A stretch of 64,000 nucleotides of DNA from Dermabacter sp. (lineage in GTDB: Bacteria; Actinomycetota; Actinomycetes; Actinomycetales; Dermabacteraceae): contig JAUNTX010000006.1 of assembly GCA_030538475.1 (NCBI GenBank), positions 65,593 through 129,592 on the forward strand, in the 5' to 3' direction. Below the pieces are notes generated by a model. The model was not told the DNA's origin. It worked only from the letters and a program-made list of their open reading frames with translations, and searched no databases. How positions within the stretch are numbered: the first letter of the stretch is position 1; the number at the start of each line of letters is the position of its first letter. This document shows positions 35,754 through 45,091 of the stretch, piece after piece. A program made the position numbers and the translations under genes.

Positions 35754-35759
35754 CATAAT
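35754..35759 (+). promoter_or_regulatory. candidate -10 element for the ABC1 kinase gene
   Basis: CATAAT, one base from the TATAAT consensus, lies 60 bases upstream of the ATG at 35819 in the 246-base divergent gap. Two GC palindromes (CGCG..CGCG at 35701-35717 and GCCCGC..GCGGGC at 35723-35738) precede it. The -35 is unclear. Confidence 0.35.
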
Positions 35760-35818
35760 CGAGACGTGAGGAAGACCGCACCGATGCCCTCTCGCCGCTC
35801 GCTGCCAAGGAGATTGAC

Positions 35819-37486
35819 ATGGACCACCACACCGCCCGCATGCGTCAGATCGCTCAGATCCTCACGAAGCACGGTTGGGAGTTGGTCGCGGGGGCCGCGG
35901 CCCTGGACCCCCGCTTCCAGCGCCTCACCGGGGCGGATGCCCGTTCCGAAAGCGAGTCGGTGAGCCGCACCATCGCCAGCTCTCCCGAAGTTGTGCGCGA
36001 GACGCTCGAAGATCTGGGCCCCACCGCCGTCAAGCTCGGGCAGGCGCTCTCCACTCGCCCCGATCTGATCTCTGACGACCTCATCGCGGAACTCGAAAAG
36101 CTCCAGTCCGACGCGCGACCTATCGAGTGGGAGGACGTCCAGCGCACGATCGAAACCGAGCTCGGGACGCCGATGGGCGACGTCTTCGCGCACGTGGAGA
36201 AGGAGCCACTCGGTACAGCCTCGCTCGGCCAAGCGCACGCGGCGCGACTGATCGACGGCACGGAGGTGGTCATCAAGGTCCAGCGCCCCGGGATCGCCCC
36301 CACCGTCGATGCGGACCTGTCGATCCTCGCCGACGCCGCGCGAAGGATCGAGGGCGCCTGGCCCGAGGCCCGCGAACTGGGCCTTGCGGAAGTGGTGGCC
36401 GATTTCGACCGCCAGCTGCGGGCCGAACTGGACTACACGAAGGAAGCGGGCAACGCTGATCGGATCGCCCACAACCTCGCTCACCGCTCCTACGTTCACG
36501 TGCCCCGCATCTGGCACGATCTGACCACGGAGCGCATGGTCACGATGGAGCGCATGTACGGCCTCAACATTTCCGACGCCGAGGCGCTCGATGCCGTGGG
36601 CATTGATCGGCCGCAGCTCGCGAAGAACGCGGCCACGGTCATCCTGGACATGCTGCTGGATGACGGTTTCTACCACGCCGATCCCCACCCCGGGAACCTC
36701 AAGGTCGAAGACGATGGCACGATTGGCCTGCTCGACTTCGGGATGGTGGGTTCGCTCAGCGAACGTCAGCGCGGCCAGCTGATCAGCCTCATTCTGGCCT
36801 TCATGTCGGGTTCGGCGCAGTCCATGACTTCGGCCGTGCTCACCATCGCCCCCGCGAGCGGCCACATCGACATGCACGCCCTCGAATCAGACATCGCCCA
36901 CATGCTGAGCCTCTACTCGAATCGCCCGCTCGGCGAGGTCTCCTCGAGCGATGTCGTGAGCGACCTCCTGGATGTGTGCCGCCGCCACCACTTGCGCCCG
37001 GCGCCGTTCATCACGTCGATTGCCCGCCTGCTCACCATCATCGAGGGGATCGGGCGCGCGCTCGACTCCGACTTCGATGTCAACGCGATTCTTCGCTCCT
37101 ACGTCATTGACCTGGCGAAGCGCCGCCTCACGCCCGAGCGGATCTCGCGCACGCTCGTCACCGACGCGGTGGAAACGGCCCGCTCGCTCGCGGCGTTCGG
37201 GCCGATGCTGAACCGGTTCCTCACGAAACTCGACCAGGACGGCGTGCCGCTCGATATCGATCCGCGCCGCCTCGAACCGAGCCTTCAGCGTTTCTCCGCG
37301 ATTGGGGACCGCATTACCGTGGCCCTCATCGTGGCCGCGCTCATCACCGCCGTCGGCAACCTTGGGGCCACCGATACCCGGTGGCTGGCCAGGCTTCGCG
37401 GGCCGCTGCTCACGCTCGGCACCGCGGGCCTGGCCGCCTCCGGCACCTATCTCCTGGCCTCTCGGCGCCGGGGCGTGAGGTCGTAG
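35819..37486 (+). CDS. ABC1/UbiB (AarF) family atypical kinase
   Basis: Protein-kinase-like ATPase of the ABC1/UbiB family. In other bacteria it is linked to isoprenoid quinone synthesis; here its partner is unknown. The 555 residues show the family's VKLGQALSTRPDLI (the K-x-G-Q motif), the A-S-L-G-Q nucleotide loop (GTASLGQAH), VIKVQRPG (Lys), ELDYTKEAGNA, FYHADPHPGNL (catalytic loop) and GLLDFGMVGSL (metal-binding Asp). Two C-terminal helices (about 500-545, ending near residue 548) anchor it to the membrane, as in UbiB. AAGGAG lies 7 bases upstream of ATG 35819. Confidence 0.93.
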   Translation: MDHHTARMRQIAQILTKHGWELVAGAAALDPRFQRLTGADARSESESVSRTIASSPEVVRETLEDLGPTAVKLGQALSTRPDLISDDLIAELEKLQSDARPIEWEDVQRTIETELGTPMGDVFAHVEKEPLGTASLGQAHAARLIDGTEVVIKVQRPGIAPTVDADLSILADAARRIEGAWPEARELGLAEVVADFDRQLRAELDYTKEAGNADRIAHNLAHRSYVHVPRIWHDLTTERMVTMERMYGLNISDAEALDAVGIDRPQLAKNAATVILDMLLDDGFYHADPHPGNLKVEDDGTIGLLDFGMVGSLSERQRGQLISLILAFMSGSAQSMTSAVLTIAPASGHIDMHALESDIAHMLSLYSNRPLGEVSSSDVVSDLLDVCRRHHLRPAPFITSIARLLTIIEGIGRALDSDFDVNAILRSYVIDLAKRRLTPERISRTLVTDAVETARSLAAFGPMLNRFLTKLDQDGVPLDIDPRRLEPSLQRFSAIGDRITVALIVAALITAVGNLGATDTRWLARLRGPLLTLGTAGLAASGTYLLASRRRGVRS

Positions 37487-37522
37487 CGGACCGGGGCCGT
37501 CGCGCCGTCGGCAATTGTTGCG

Positions 37523-38218
37523 TTACGCGTCCGCCGTGGGCGCGGCATCGAGGCGGCACGCTACCCCGTTGAAGCCGTGGTTGCAGTACCCGCCGGGGTT
37601 GCGGGCCAGGTATTGCTGGTGCTCCGGTTCGGCGATGTAGTAGCGGCCGATCCCGGCGGTGGACAGCGGCGACAGTTCGGTGGTGATGCGGCCGCGGCCC
37701 GCCTCATCGAGCGCGTCCTGGTAGCGGGCGTATGAATCCCTCACCACGGCCTCTTGGGAGGGATCGCACCAGTAGATCGCGGAGCGGTACTCGGTGCCCA
37801 CGTCGTTGCCCTGGCGGTTTTCCGTGGTGGGATCGTGCTGCTGCCAGAACTCGGTGAGCAGCGCGCGCAGGGTGTCGTCGCCGCCCGTGTAGACCACGGC
37901 GACGGCCTCGGTGTGCCCGGTCTTGGAACTGAACACCTCTTCGTACGTGGGAAACGGCGTGTAGCCGCCCGCGTAGACGGCGGCGGTGGTGAGAACGCCG
38001 GGGATCTGCCAGGCGATCCGTTCGATCCCCCAGAAACAGCCGCCCGCGAGCACGATTTCCTGCGCCCCCTCGGGCCGGTCCACATCGAGGATGCTCGTGC
38101 CGAGCACGAGGTGCGAACCCGCGAGCGGGTAGGCGTAGTCCGCGCGTCCGGGAAGGGCCTGGTCCGGTTCCACCATGACCTTCTTGTGCGCGTTGATGAG
38201 ATCCATGATTTGCCACAT
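37523..38218 (-). CDS. msrA: peptide-methionine (S)-S-oxide reductase
   Basis: Repairs oxidised methionine S-epimers in proteins. The 231 residues carry the active site GCFWGIERIAWQIPGV with the nucleophilic Cys, then VYAGGYTPFPTYEEVFSSKTGHTEAVAV, QHDPTTENRQGNDVGTEYRSAIYW and the C-terminal YLARNPGGYCNHGFNG with a resolving-type Cys. The roughly 55-residue N-terminal extension (INAHKKVMVEPDQALPGR) is shared by many long MsrA proteins. Start ATG 38218 or 38206; neither has a clear RBS. It is downstream of the UPF0210 gene on the same strand. Confidence 0.94.
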   Translation of the reverse strand: MWQIMDLINAHKKVMVEPDQALPGRADYAYPLAGSHLVLGTSILDVDRPEGAQEIVLAGGCFWGIERIAWQIPGVLTTAAVYAGGYTPFPTYEEVFSSKTGHTEAVAVVYTGGDDTLRALLTEFWQQHDPTTENRQGNDVGTEYRSAIYWCDPSQEAVVRDSYARYQDALDEAGRGRITTELSPLSTAGIGRYYIAEPEHQQYLARNPGGYCNHGFNGVACRLDAAPTADA

Positions 38219-38307
38219 GGCAGTCAACGTACGCGCCCGCGCGCGAGGACGCACGCCCCGTTCGCCCCGCGCGTAGCGAGTGTGAGCGAGCAAGCATCCC
38301 GTCGGCC

Positions 38308-39699
38308 CTAGTTGCGGAACCCGTGTACGGGGGCGGGGATGAAGCCGCCGCGGCGGATGAACGCGGAGTTGTCCACGGTGTTCACGGGGATCACGGGGGC
38401 GTAGCCGAGCAGGCCGCCGAAGTTGACCTCGTCGCCGGGCTTGGTGCCGGGCACGGGGATCACGCGCACGGCGGTGGTTTTGTGGTTCATGACGCCGATG
38501 GCGGCTTCGTCGGCGATCATTCCGGCGATGAGGCTCGCGGAGGTGTCGCCGGGGATGGCCACCATGTCGAGGCCCACGGAGCAGATGGCGGTCATGGCTT
38601 CGAGCTTGTCGATGGAGATGGCGCCGCTGCGCACGGCGTCGATCATGCCGCGATCTTCGGACACGGGGATGAAGGAGCCGGAGAGGCCGCCCACGCGCGA
38701 GCAGGCCATCATCCCGCCCTTTTTCACGGCGTCGTTGAGTAGGGCGAGCGCGGCGGTCGTGCCGTGCGTGCCTACTTGGGCAAGGCCCATGTGTTCCATG
38801 ATGTGCGCTACCGAGTCTCCGAGTTCGGCGGTGGGGGCGAGGGAGAGGTCCACGATGCCGAAGGGGACGCCGAGGCGCTCGGAGGCGAGGGTGCCGACGA
38901 GCTGGCCCGCGCGGGTGATCGCGAAGGCGGCCTTCTTGATCGCTTCGGCCACCTCGTCGAGGCGGGCGCCGTCGAGGTCGCCGAGGGCGCGGTCCACGAC
39001 CCCGGGGCCGGAGACGCCGACGCTGACGACGCAGTCGGCTTCTTCGACGCCGTGGAAGGCACCGGCCATGAAGGGGTTGTCGCCCACGGCGTTCGCGAAG
39101 ACCACGAGTTTCGCGCACGCGATGGCGGCGCGGTCCGCGGTGAGGTCGGCGGCTTCCTTGATGATCTCGCCCATTGTGCGCACGGCGTCCATGTTGATGC
39201 CGGCCCGGGAGGTGCCGATGTTGACGGAGGAGCAGACCACTTCGGTGGTGGAGAGCGCTTCGGGGATCGAGCGGATGAGGGCCTCGTCGCCCGGTGTCAT
39301 GCCCTTTTCCACGAGGGCGCTGTAGCCGCCGATGAAGTTGACGCCCACCTCGCGGGCGGCGGCGTCGAGGGCGCGGGCGAGGTCCACGGGGGAGCCGTGG
39401 CCGACGGCCTGGCTGAGCAGGGCGATGGGCGTGACCGAGATGCGCTTGTTGACGATGGGGATGCCCAGTTCCGCTTCGATCCGTTCGGCCACGGGCACGA
39501 GGTGGCGGGCCCGCTCGGTGATCTTGGCGTAGACCGCTTCGCACGTGGCGGGCATGGTGGAGCGGATGCAGTCCAGGAGCGAGATGCCCATGGTGACGGT
39601 GCGGATGTCGAGGCGGTAGTTCTCGATCATGTCGAGCACGTCCACGTAGGCGCGGGCGGTGGCGGAGGCGTGCATGGCGTGAGAGGCGTGGAGGGTCAT
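38308..39699 (-). CDS. UPF0210 (PFL-family-like) protein
   Basis: A protein of 463 residues from a widespread family of unknown function, once called PFL-like. Family blocks include [98 protein letters not shown] and [23 protein letters not shown]. It begins four bases after the ACT-domain gene. These two are a conserved pair in many Gram-positive genomes, suggesting the ACT protein regulates or completes this one. Confidence 0.92.
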   Translation of the reverse strand: MTLHASHAMHASATARAYVDVLDMIENYRLDIRTVTMGISLLDCIRSTMPATCEAVYAKITERARHLVPVAERIEAELGIPIVNKRISVTPIALLSQAVGHGSPVDLARALDAAAREVGVNFIGGYSALVEKGMTPGDEALIRSIPEALSTTEVVCSSVNIGTSRAGINMDAVRTMGEIIKEAADLTADRAAIACAKLVVFANAVGDNPFMAGAFHGVEEADCVVSVGVSGPGVVDRALGDLDGARLDEVAEAIKKAAFAITRAGQLVGTLASERLGVPFGIVDLSLAPTAELGDSVAHIMEHMGLAQVGTHGTTAALALLNDAVKKGGMMACSRVGGLSGSFIPVSEDRGMIDAVRSGAISIDKLEAMTAICSVGLDMVAIPGDTSASLIAGMIADEAAIGVMNHKTTAVRVIPVPGTKPGDEVNFGGLLGYAPVIPVNTVDNSAFIRRGGFIPAPVHGFRN

Positions 39700-39703
39700 G
39701 GCT

Positions 39704-39973
39704 TCAGACCGTGGTCATCGCGTCGAAAATGGCCTGCGATTGCACGCGGATCACGAGGTTTTCCTTTTCGCCGACGCGGGTCATGGCGGCCTGTACCTCG
39801 GTGATGTCGGCCCGCTCGAGATCGATCTCGGTTTGGAGGATCATCGTGAAGTAGTCGCCCATGAGCGTCTGGGAGACGTTCGTGATGTTCACGCCGAGTT
39901 CGGCGAGCGCGGTGGAGACGGCGGCGATGATGCCCGTGTGGTCCGGGCCGGTGACGGTCATGATGGCGATCAT
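39704..39973 (-). CDS. ACT-domain protein (UPF0237)
   Basis: A single ACT domain of 89 residues, a small-molecule (typically amino-acid) sensing fold. [42 protein letters not shown] is the beta-alpha-beta core, a glycine-cleavage-regulator type of ACT sequence. It lies directly upstream of the UPF0210 gene, and co-transcription is expected. The ligand is unknown. Confidence 0.92.
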   Translation of the reverse strand: MIAIMTVTGPDHTGIIAAVSTALAELGVNITNVSQTLMGDYFTMILQTEIDLERADITEVQAAMTRVGEKENLVIRVQSQAIFDAMTTV

Positions 39974-40039
39974 GGGTCCACGATACGGGACGTGGTGAGA
40001 CGGCCTGGGGGACGTTCAGATACCGGCCACCCGCCGCCC

Positions 40040-41626
40040 TTACGCGAGCACGATGGCCTGCACCACGATGATCTTCACGATGAGCGCCGCCGTGAACAAC
40101 GCCGAAAACCCGGTGTCCGTGCGCTCATCATCCACGAGCGAATGCGCGTGATTGAGCAGCACCGGCTGCCCCACGAAACCCGCGATGGCCCCCGCGGTGC
40201 GGGCCGACGACAGCCCGAGCACGTGCCCGAGCCCCCACATCGCCAGCAGCGCGAGCGCGAGCAAGACGGCGGCGAGCAGCGCGACGGTGAGCCCGGTCAT
40301 CGTGAACGCGGTCGAGGCGAAGGCCTGCCCGCTCGAGAGCCCCACCGCGGCGAGGAACATGACGAGGCCTAGCTGCCGGATCGTGAGGTTCGCCGAATGC
40401 GGCAGCGTCCACACGAACGGCCCCGTGCGGTCCGCCTTGCCGAGGATCAGCCCCACGAGCAGCGGGCCCGCCGACGATCCGAGCGCCAGCTGCGCCCCGC
40501 CCACCGGCAGGGCTACGAGCCCCACCGCCACGCCGAGCGCGATGCCGATCCCGAGCGAAAAGAAATCCACCTCCGTGATCCGCTTCTCCGAATCACCGAA
40601 ATAGGCGGCGAGTTCGGCCCGCTTCGGCGTCGGGAACACCACCCGCACCCGGTCCCCGAGCTGGAGGGGCATGTCGGCGTGGGCGAGCATGTCCCGATCC
40701 CCGCGCCGCACCCGCGTGATAATCCCGCCGAAGCGGTAGGGCACGTGAAGATCGGCCACGGTCCGGCCCGCGAGCGCGGGGTTGGAGACGATGAAGCGGC
40801 GGAAGTTCACGCGCGAACGGTCGTGCGCGAGGTGCTCGCTCACGCGGGTGCCGAGCGCGGCGGCCGCGTCGGTCACGGCCGACGGCTCCCCGACCAGCAG
40901 CACGCGATCCCCCTCCTCAAGCTTCTCGGTGGGGCTCGCCACGCTCACCTCGCCGCCGCGCATGAAGTACGAGACCCGCACCTTGCCCGCGGCGCTGCCC
41001 GGGTTCGTGGCGATCTGCGGGATCTCGCTCACGCGCATCGGGTGATTGACCAGCACCGTGATGTCGAGCAGTTCCCCGCTCGAGACGGGCGCGGGGTCCT
41101 TCGCGCCGCGCATGCGGGAGCGGGTCACGAGCGTAATCATGACCATCGTGAGGACCACGCCGATGGGGTAGGCGATGGAATAGCCGACGGCGGGAAGCGT
41201 CGAGCCGCCCGCGGCGGCCTGCGCGCTCGCGAGCGCGGGAGTGGTGGTGAGGGCGCCCGCGAAGAGGCCGCCGCCCAGTTCGCCGCTGAGGCCCACGTGC
41301 GGGCCTACGAGGATGAGGGTGCCCGCGAACGCCACGAGCAGGACTGCGGCGCCGATCATGAGCGGCGCCTGCTTCCTCAGGTCGCGGAAGAAGGACGCGC
41401 CCGCCGCGATTCCAATCGTGTAGACGAACAGGGTGAGGCCGATGGAGCCGACGAGGCCGAGCCCTTCGCCGAGCCGCGGATCGAGCGCCCCGAGCGCGAG
41501 GCCCACGAACAGCGCGCCTGCCGGGCCGAACTTCAAGCGCCCAAAGGGAATGGCCCCGACCAGCGTGCCGAGGGCAATCGCTGTGAACAGCGTGAGCAGC
41601 GGGGAGGCGGCAAGAATCTCGACCAT
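40040..41626 (-). CDS. AspT/YbjL-type aspartate:alanine exchanger family transporter
   Basis: Membrane antiporter of the AAE family. The 528 residues consist of an N-terminal helix bundle (about 5-180) with GLTLFVYTIGIAAGASFF, two cytoplasmic TrkA-C (RCK-C) domains (about 185-270 and 275-355, seen in LEEGDRVLLVGEP and LQLGDRVRVVFP), and a C-terminal bundle (360-528) with LGLVMFLAAVGLSSGQAF and AGAIAGFVGQPVLL. ATG 41626 is chosen; GTG 41632 is close by. Neither has a good RBS. Substrate could be a dicarboxylate or amino acid; not readable from sequence. Confidence 0.88.
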   Translation of the reverse strand: MVEILAASPLLTLFTAIALGTLVGAIPFGRLKFGPAGALFVGLALGALDPRLGEGLGLVGSIGLTLFVYTIGIAAGASFFRDLRKQAPLMIGAAVLLVAFAGTLILVGPHVGLSGELGGGLFAGALTTTPALASAQAAAGGSTLPAVGYSIAYPIGVVLTMVMITLVTRSRMRGAKDPAPVSSGELLDITVLVNHPMRVSEIPQIATNPGSAAGKVRVSYFMRGGEVSVASPTEKLEEGDRVLLVGEPSAVTDAAAALGTRVSEHLAHDRSRVNFRRFIVSNPALAGRTVADLHVPYRFGGIITRVRRGDRDMLAHADMPLQLGDRVRVVFPTPKRAELAAYFGDSEKRITEVDFFSLGIGIALGVAVGLVALPVGGAQLALGSSAGPLLVGLILGKADRTGPFVWTLPHSANLTIRQLGLVMFLAAVGLSSGQAFASTAFTMTGLTVALLAAVLLALALLAMWGLGHVLGLSSARTAGAIAGFVGQPVLLNHAHSLVDDERTDTGFSALFTAALIVKIIVVQAIVLA

Positions 41627-41780
41627 CGCCACAGGCTACTTCTCGCGTGGGCGCTCGCGCCGCTTCGCGCGGCGCAGTTCACGTCGGTGCTTTTCGTGTC
41701 GGCACCGATGGTCGTCCCCGCCCGCCGACCACCCCGCGCCCGCCACGCTCCGTGCGCTGGTCGAGGCCGCCGCGGGCGAG

Positions 41781-43088
41781 TTAGGCCGGATCGGCGAGGA
41801 TCGCCACCCGCTGCCCCGCCGCGCGGGTGAGGATGAGCGTGGCCGCGCCCGAGGCGCGTTTGTCGAGCTTCAGCTGCGTGCGAAACACCGCCGGGTCAAT
41901 GTCGGCGCCCCGCTTGAGGATCTCCACCCGGCCGATCCCCGCCGCGTGCAGATGCGCGGCGATTTTCTTCGCCCGCAGCGGCAGCACGTCCCGCACCCGG
42001 AAGGCGCGGGCCAGGGGAGTCGAAAGCGTGGGGGCGGTGGCGGCGGCGGTGGCTGCGGCTCGAAGGCTCGCCTCGCTCGCGCTCAGGTAGGCGATGGTCG
42101 GATCGATCGTGTGGGCGCCGAGCCGACGGGCGAGCACGCCAAGCAGCCCGGCCCGAATGATCGCGCCGTCGGGCTCCACGATGAGGTCCGCGATCTCGCC
42201 CACCTCGGGCGTGCGCAGCGCGTCATCATCGCTCGTGTCCGGCAGCACGTGGAGCGGGCGAGTAGAGCCGTCGGCCTGCCGGGCAAAGATGAGGGCGGAG
42301 CGGGCCACGAGCGTGCCCTCGTCAAGCCCCGGCACCGCGGTCTCGGTCCCGGCCGCACCCGCGCGCCGGGCGAGCGGGCCAAAATACGTGCAGGCTTCGA
42401 GCACCTGGGAATGCCAGCTCACCCACTGGGTTTCGGTGCCGGGCGGCAGATCGGCGTGCTGAATCGCGGGGGCGAGCTTCGCGCCCACCGGGCCGATCTT
42501 CCGTGCGGCCTCCCGGATCGCGCTCAGCGGGGGAGAGGCCGCCTCCGGATCGTGGACGCGCACCGAGCGCGCATCGCGGCGCGCCGGATCGAACCAGAGG
42601 CCCTGAACGCGCCCCGGATCGAAATCTTCGGCGGCGCCCAGTTCGATGTGGACGTTCTCAAACACCGAGGTGTTGACGGTGGCCAGCGCCACCGTGAGCG
42701 GATCGAGGTCCACCCCGATCACGCTGAGGCCAAGGCCCGCCTTCGCTATCGTGTCGCCGCCGAGCCCGCAGCCCAGATCGGCCACCTTCTGCACGCCCGC
42801 GTCGCGAAAGCGTGCGGCGTGATGCGCGGCAATCGGCAGGCGCGTGGCCTGCTCGAGCCCGTGCGCCGTGAACAGCATTCGTGCGGCGAAGTCCCCGAAC
42901 TTGTCTCGGGCCTTGGCCCGCAGCCGAGACTGCGTGAGCGCTTCGGCCACGAGGGCCGGGGAGTGCCCGGCCCTGCGCAGCCGATCACCGAGCGCGAGCG
43001 CGGCGTCGTCGCTGTAGTCCGGGAGCGAATCCAGCAGCGCCATCCCGTCCGGGGTGAGGAGTTCGGTGATGGCGCTCGTGGAAGGCAT
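41781..43088 (-). CDS. class I SAM-dependent methyltransferase with THUMP-like C-terminal domain
   Basis: A protein of 435 residues, probably an RNA methyltransferase (inference from the THUMP-like domain). A helical N-terminal region (LVAEALTQSRLRAKARDKFG) precedes the Rossmann domain with VADLGCGLGGDT, VIGVDLDPLTV, GAAEDFDP and LWFDPARRD. The C-terminal 75 residues (FRVRDVLPLRAKKIAAHLHAAGIGRVEILKRG, then KLDKRASGAATLILTR) form the THUMP-like domain. It begins 10 bases after the last sugar-permease gene, so it may ride on that transcript. Confidence 0.87.
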   Translation of the reverse strand: MPSTSAITELLTPDGMALLDSLPDYSDDAALALGDRLRRAGHSPALVAEALTQSRLRAKARDKFGDFAARMLFTAHGLEQATRLPIAAHHAARFRDAGVQKVADLGCGLGGDTIAKAGLGLSVIGVDLDPLTVALATVNTSVFENVHIELGAAEDFDPGRVQGLWFDPARRDARSVRVHDPEAASPPLSAIREAARKIGPVGAKLAPAIQHADLPPGTETQWVSWHSQVLEACTYFGPLARRAGAAGTETAVPGLDEGTLVARSALIFARQADGSTRPLHVLPDTSDDDALRTPEVGEIADLIVEPDGAIIRAGLLGVLARRLGAHTIDPTIAYLSASEASLRAAATAAATAPTLSTPLARAFRVRDVLPLRAKKIAAHLHAAGIGRVEILKRGADIDPAVFRTQLKLDKRASGAATLILTRAAGQRVAILADPA

Positions 43089-43097
43089 CCCCCGATG

Positions 43098-44012
43098 CTA
43101 CTTGAGGGAGCCCGCGCTGAGCCCGCCCACGATCCGCCGCTGGAACGCAAGAACCATGATGATGAGCGGCACCGTCACGATCACACCCGCCGCCATCTTC
43201 GTGCCGTACGGGGTATCGAACTGCGAGATGCCCGTGAACTTCGAGATGGCCACGTTCGCGGTCTGCATGAGCGGGTTGTTCACCATGGTCAGCGCGATGA
43301 GGAACTCGTTCCACGCCGCGATGAACGTGATGATCGCCGTGGTGAAAATGCCGGGCGTGGCGAGCGGCAGAATGATTCGCACGAACGCCCCGAAGCGGGT
43401 GGTGCCATCCACCATCGCCGCCTGCTCGAGCTCCACGGGGAGTTGCCGGAAGAACGCGTTGAGGTTCCACACCGCGAGCGGCAGCGCGAAGCTCATGGTC
43501 GGGATGATCATGGCCTGGTAGGTGTTGATCCAGTTGATCGGCCACCAGTCGTACCCACCGCTGAACAGCTTGAGCAGCGGCACCACGAGGGTGATGACGG
43601 GGAACATCGAGGTGGAGACGATCGCGAACATCACGAGCACCTTGCCCCAGAAGTTCAAGCGGGCCAGGGCGTAGGCGCCGGCCGTGCCGAGCACGAGCAC
43701 GAGCACCGTGGTTCCGCCCGCGACAATGAGGGAGTTCAGCAGGGCGCGGCCGAAGTTGTTCGCGGGATCGAACACGGCCAGGTAGTTGTCGAATGAGATC
43801 GGATTCGGGATAAGTTCGGTCGAGCGGCCCTCGGTGGGAAGGCGCAGCGAGCTCACGAGCATCCAGTAGAACGGGGCCAGGCAGTACACGAGAATGATCG
43901 CCACGCCAACGCCGACGATGATCTTGGCCCCGCGGTTGCTCTTCGCCTTCGCGGCGATGGGGGCGGGCCGCGCCTCGGTGGTGCCGGGCGCGCTCTGGGG
44001 TGCGGCGCTCAT
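43098..44012 (-). CDS. carbohydrate ABC transporter permease, MalG/SugB type
   Basis: Inner-membrane permease half of 304 residues. After a polar leader there are six helices and the EAA loop EQAAMVDGTTRFGAFVRIILPLATPG that contacts the ATPase. Family wording (FGRALLNSLIVAGGTTVLVLVLGTAGAYALARL, WNEFLIAL) fits CUT1 importers such as the trehalose system LpqY-SugABC. It overlaps the upstream permease gene by four bases. No ATPase gene is present in the cluster, so a shared MsiK/UgpC-type ATPase is expected elsewhere. Confidence 0.93.
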   Translation of the reverse strand: MSAAPQSAPGTTEARPAPIAAKAKSNRGAKIIVGVGVAIILVYCLAPFYWMLVSSLRLPTEGRSTELIPNPISFDNYLAVFDPANNFGRALLNSLIVAGGTTVLVLVLGTAGAYALARLNFWGKVLVMFAIVSTSMFPVITLVVPLLKLFSGGYDWWPINWINTYQAMIIPTMSFALPLAVWNLNAFFRQLPVELEQAAMVDGTTRFGAFVRIILPLATPGIFTTAIITFIAAWNEFLIALTMVNNPLMQTANVAISKFTGISQFDTPYGTKMAAGVIVTVPLIIMVLAFQRRIVGGLSAGSLK

Positions 44013-44989
44013 GCCACGCTCCCTTCGGTGACGTTGGTGGTGCGGCTCGCGCGCAGCAGGCGACGCGACTTTCGGTTCGGCTTGACGTCCTGGTCACCCA
44101 GCACGTCGGCCCCGAGCAGCTTGATGAACAGGAAGGCCACGAGGCAGATGTAGCAGAACAGCAGGATCGAATAGGCGCTCGCCATGCCGTACTGGGTTTT
44201 CATCGCCGCGTCCTGGGCGAGCATCGAGAGGGTCTGGCCGGATTCCAGGCGGCCCAGCAGCACGTAGGGCAGATCGAACATGCGCATCGCATCGAGGAGG
44301 CGGAACAGGACCGCGACCACGAGCACAGGCCGGATCATCGGCAGGGTGATGCGCCAGAAGGTCTGCCAGCGGTTCGCGCCGTCCACCTTCGCGGCCTCGT
44401 ACACCTGCTCGTCGATGGTCTGCAGGCCAGCGAGCGTGAGCAGGCCGATGTAGGGGGCGGTCTTCCAAATGTCGGCGATCAGCACGGCGGCCTGCGCCTG
44501 GATACCCTCGGTGGTCCACAGCACCTGCTCGCCGATGAGCCGGTTGGCGATGCCGTTCGCATCGAAGATCAGCTGCCACATGAGGGCCGAGACCACGGTG
44601 GGGATCGCCCACGGCACGAGGATCGAGGCGCGGATCAGGCCGGTGGCACGCAGCGCGCGGGCCATGATGAGCGCCATCGCCACGCCGAGCACGGTCTCGA
44701 TGCTCACGCCCACCACGGTGAAGAGCGTGGTGTTGTAGAACGCGTTCCAGAACCCGGCGCCCGCGCCCGCGGACGTGAACGAATCAATGTAGTTCTGGAA
44801 GCCGACGAAAACATCGCCCTGCTGGAGGAAACCCGTGGCCGGATCGATGCCGCCTTCCGCGCGGAAGAACGACTGCCAGACCGAGAGGACGAGCGGGAAG
44901 CCGACGACGAGAGCGAGGAGTATCAGGGTGGGAAGAAGCAGGAGATACGCGAGGCGTCCCTCTCCTTTGGGGGCTGGCGGGCGGGCCAT
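44009..44989 (-). CDS. carbohydrate ABC transporter permease, MalF/SugA type
   Basis: Permease partner of 326 residues with six helices. ASILVPWAIPTVVSALMW precedes the EAA loop, which reads YEAAKVDGANRWQTFWRITLPMIRPVL. It has a basic C-terminal tail. ATG 44989 starts 103 bases after the binding-protein stop, and the gap is filled by a strong hairpin. It is likely translated from the same mRNA as the binding protein. Confidence 0.93.
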   Translation of the reverse strand: MARPPAPKGEGRLAYLLLLPTLILLALVVGFPLVLSVWQSFFRAEGGIDPATGFLQQGDVFVGFQNYIDSFTSAGAGAGFWNAFYNTTLFTVVGVSIETVLGVAMALIMARALRATGLIRASILVPWAIPTVVSALMWQLIFDANGIANRLIGEQVLWTTEGIQAQAAVLIADIWKTAPYIGLLTLAGLQTIDEQVYEAAKVDGANRWQTFWRITLPMIRPVLVVAVLFRLLDAMRMFDLPYVLLGRLESGQTLSMLAQDAAMKTQYGMASAYSILLFCYICLVAFLFIKLLGADVLGDQDVKPNRKSRRLLRASRTTNVTEGSVA

Positions 44990-45022
44990 AATTCACCATC
45001 CGGGGATCGCGAGGGTAGGGGA

Positions 45023-45063
45023 AGCGGACCCCACCCCTGGCATGGGGAGGGGTGGGATCCGCT
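45023..45063 (-). terminator. intercistronic hairpin in the sugar ABC operon
   Basis: Sixteen-base arms (45023-45038 and 45048-45063, one GU or mismatch position) with a nine-base loop lie between the binding-protein stop (45092) and the permease start (44989). No T run follows. Such hairpins usually stabilise the upstream message or terminate part of the transcripts, raising binding protein over permease. Confidence 0.6.
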
Positions 45064-45091
45064 GGGGTGGGGTGCCGGGAGGGCGGGGTGA

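Noticed and set aside
35573-36877. Very long minus-strand open frame continuous with ppsR
   Set aside because: It lies antisense to aarF, whose protein shows all ABC1 kinase motifs. The ppsR family begins near 35572, so the upstream part is a shadow of GC-rich coding DNA.
41657-41675. Seven-base GC hairpin between the methyltransferase and transporter genes
   Set aside because: The stem GCGCCGC/GCGGCGC is short, has no T tract on the minus strand and is the kind of palindrome expected by chance at this GC content.
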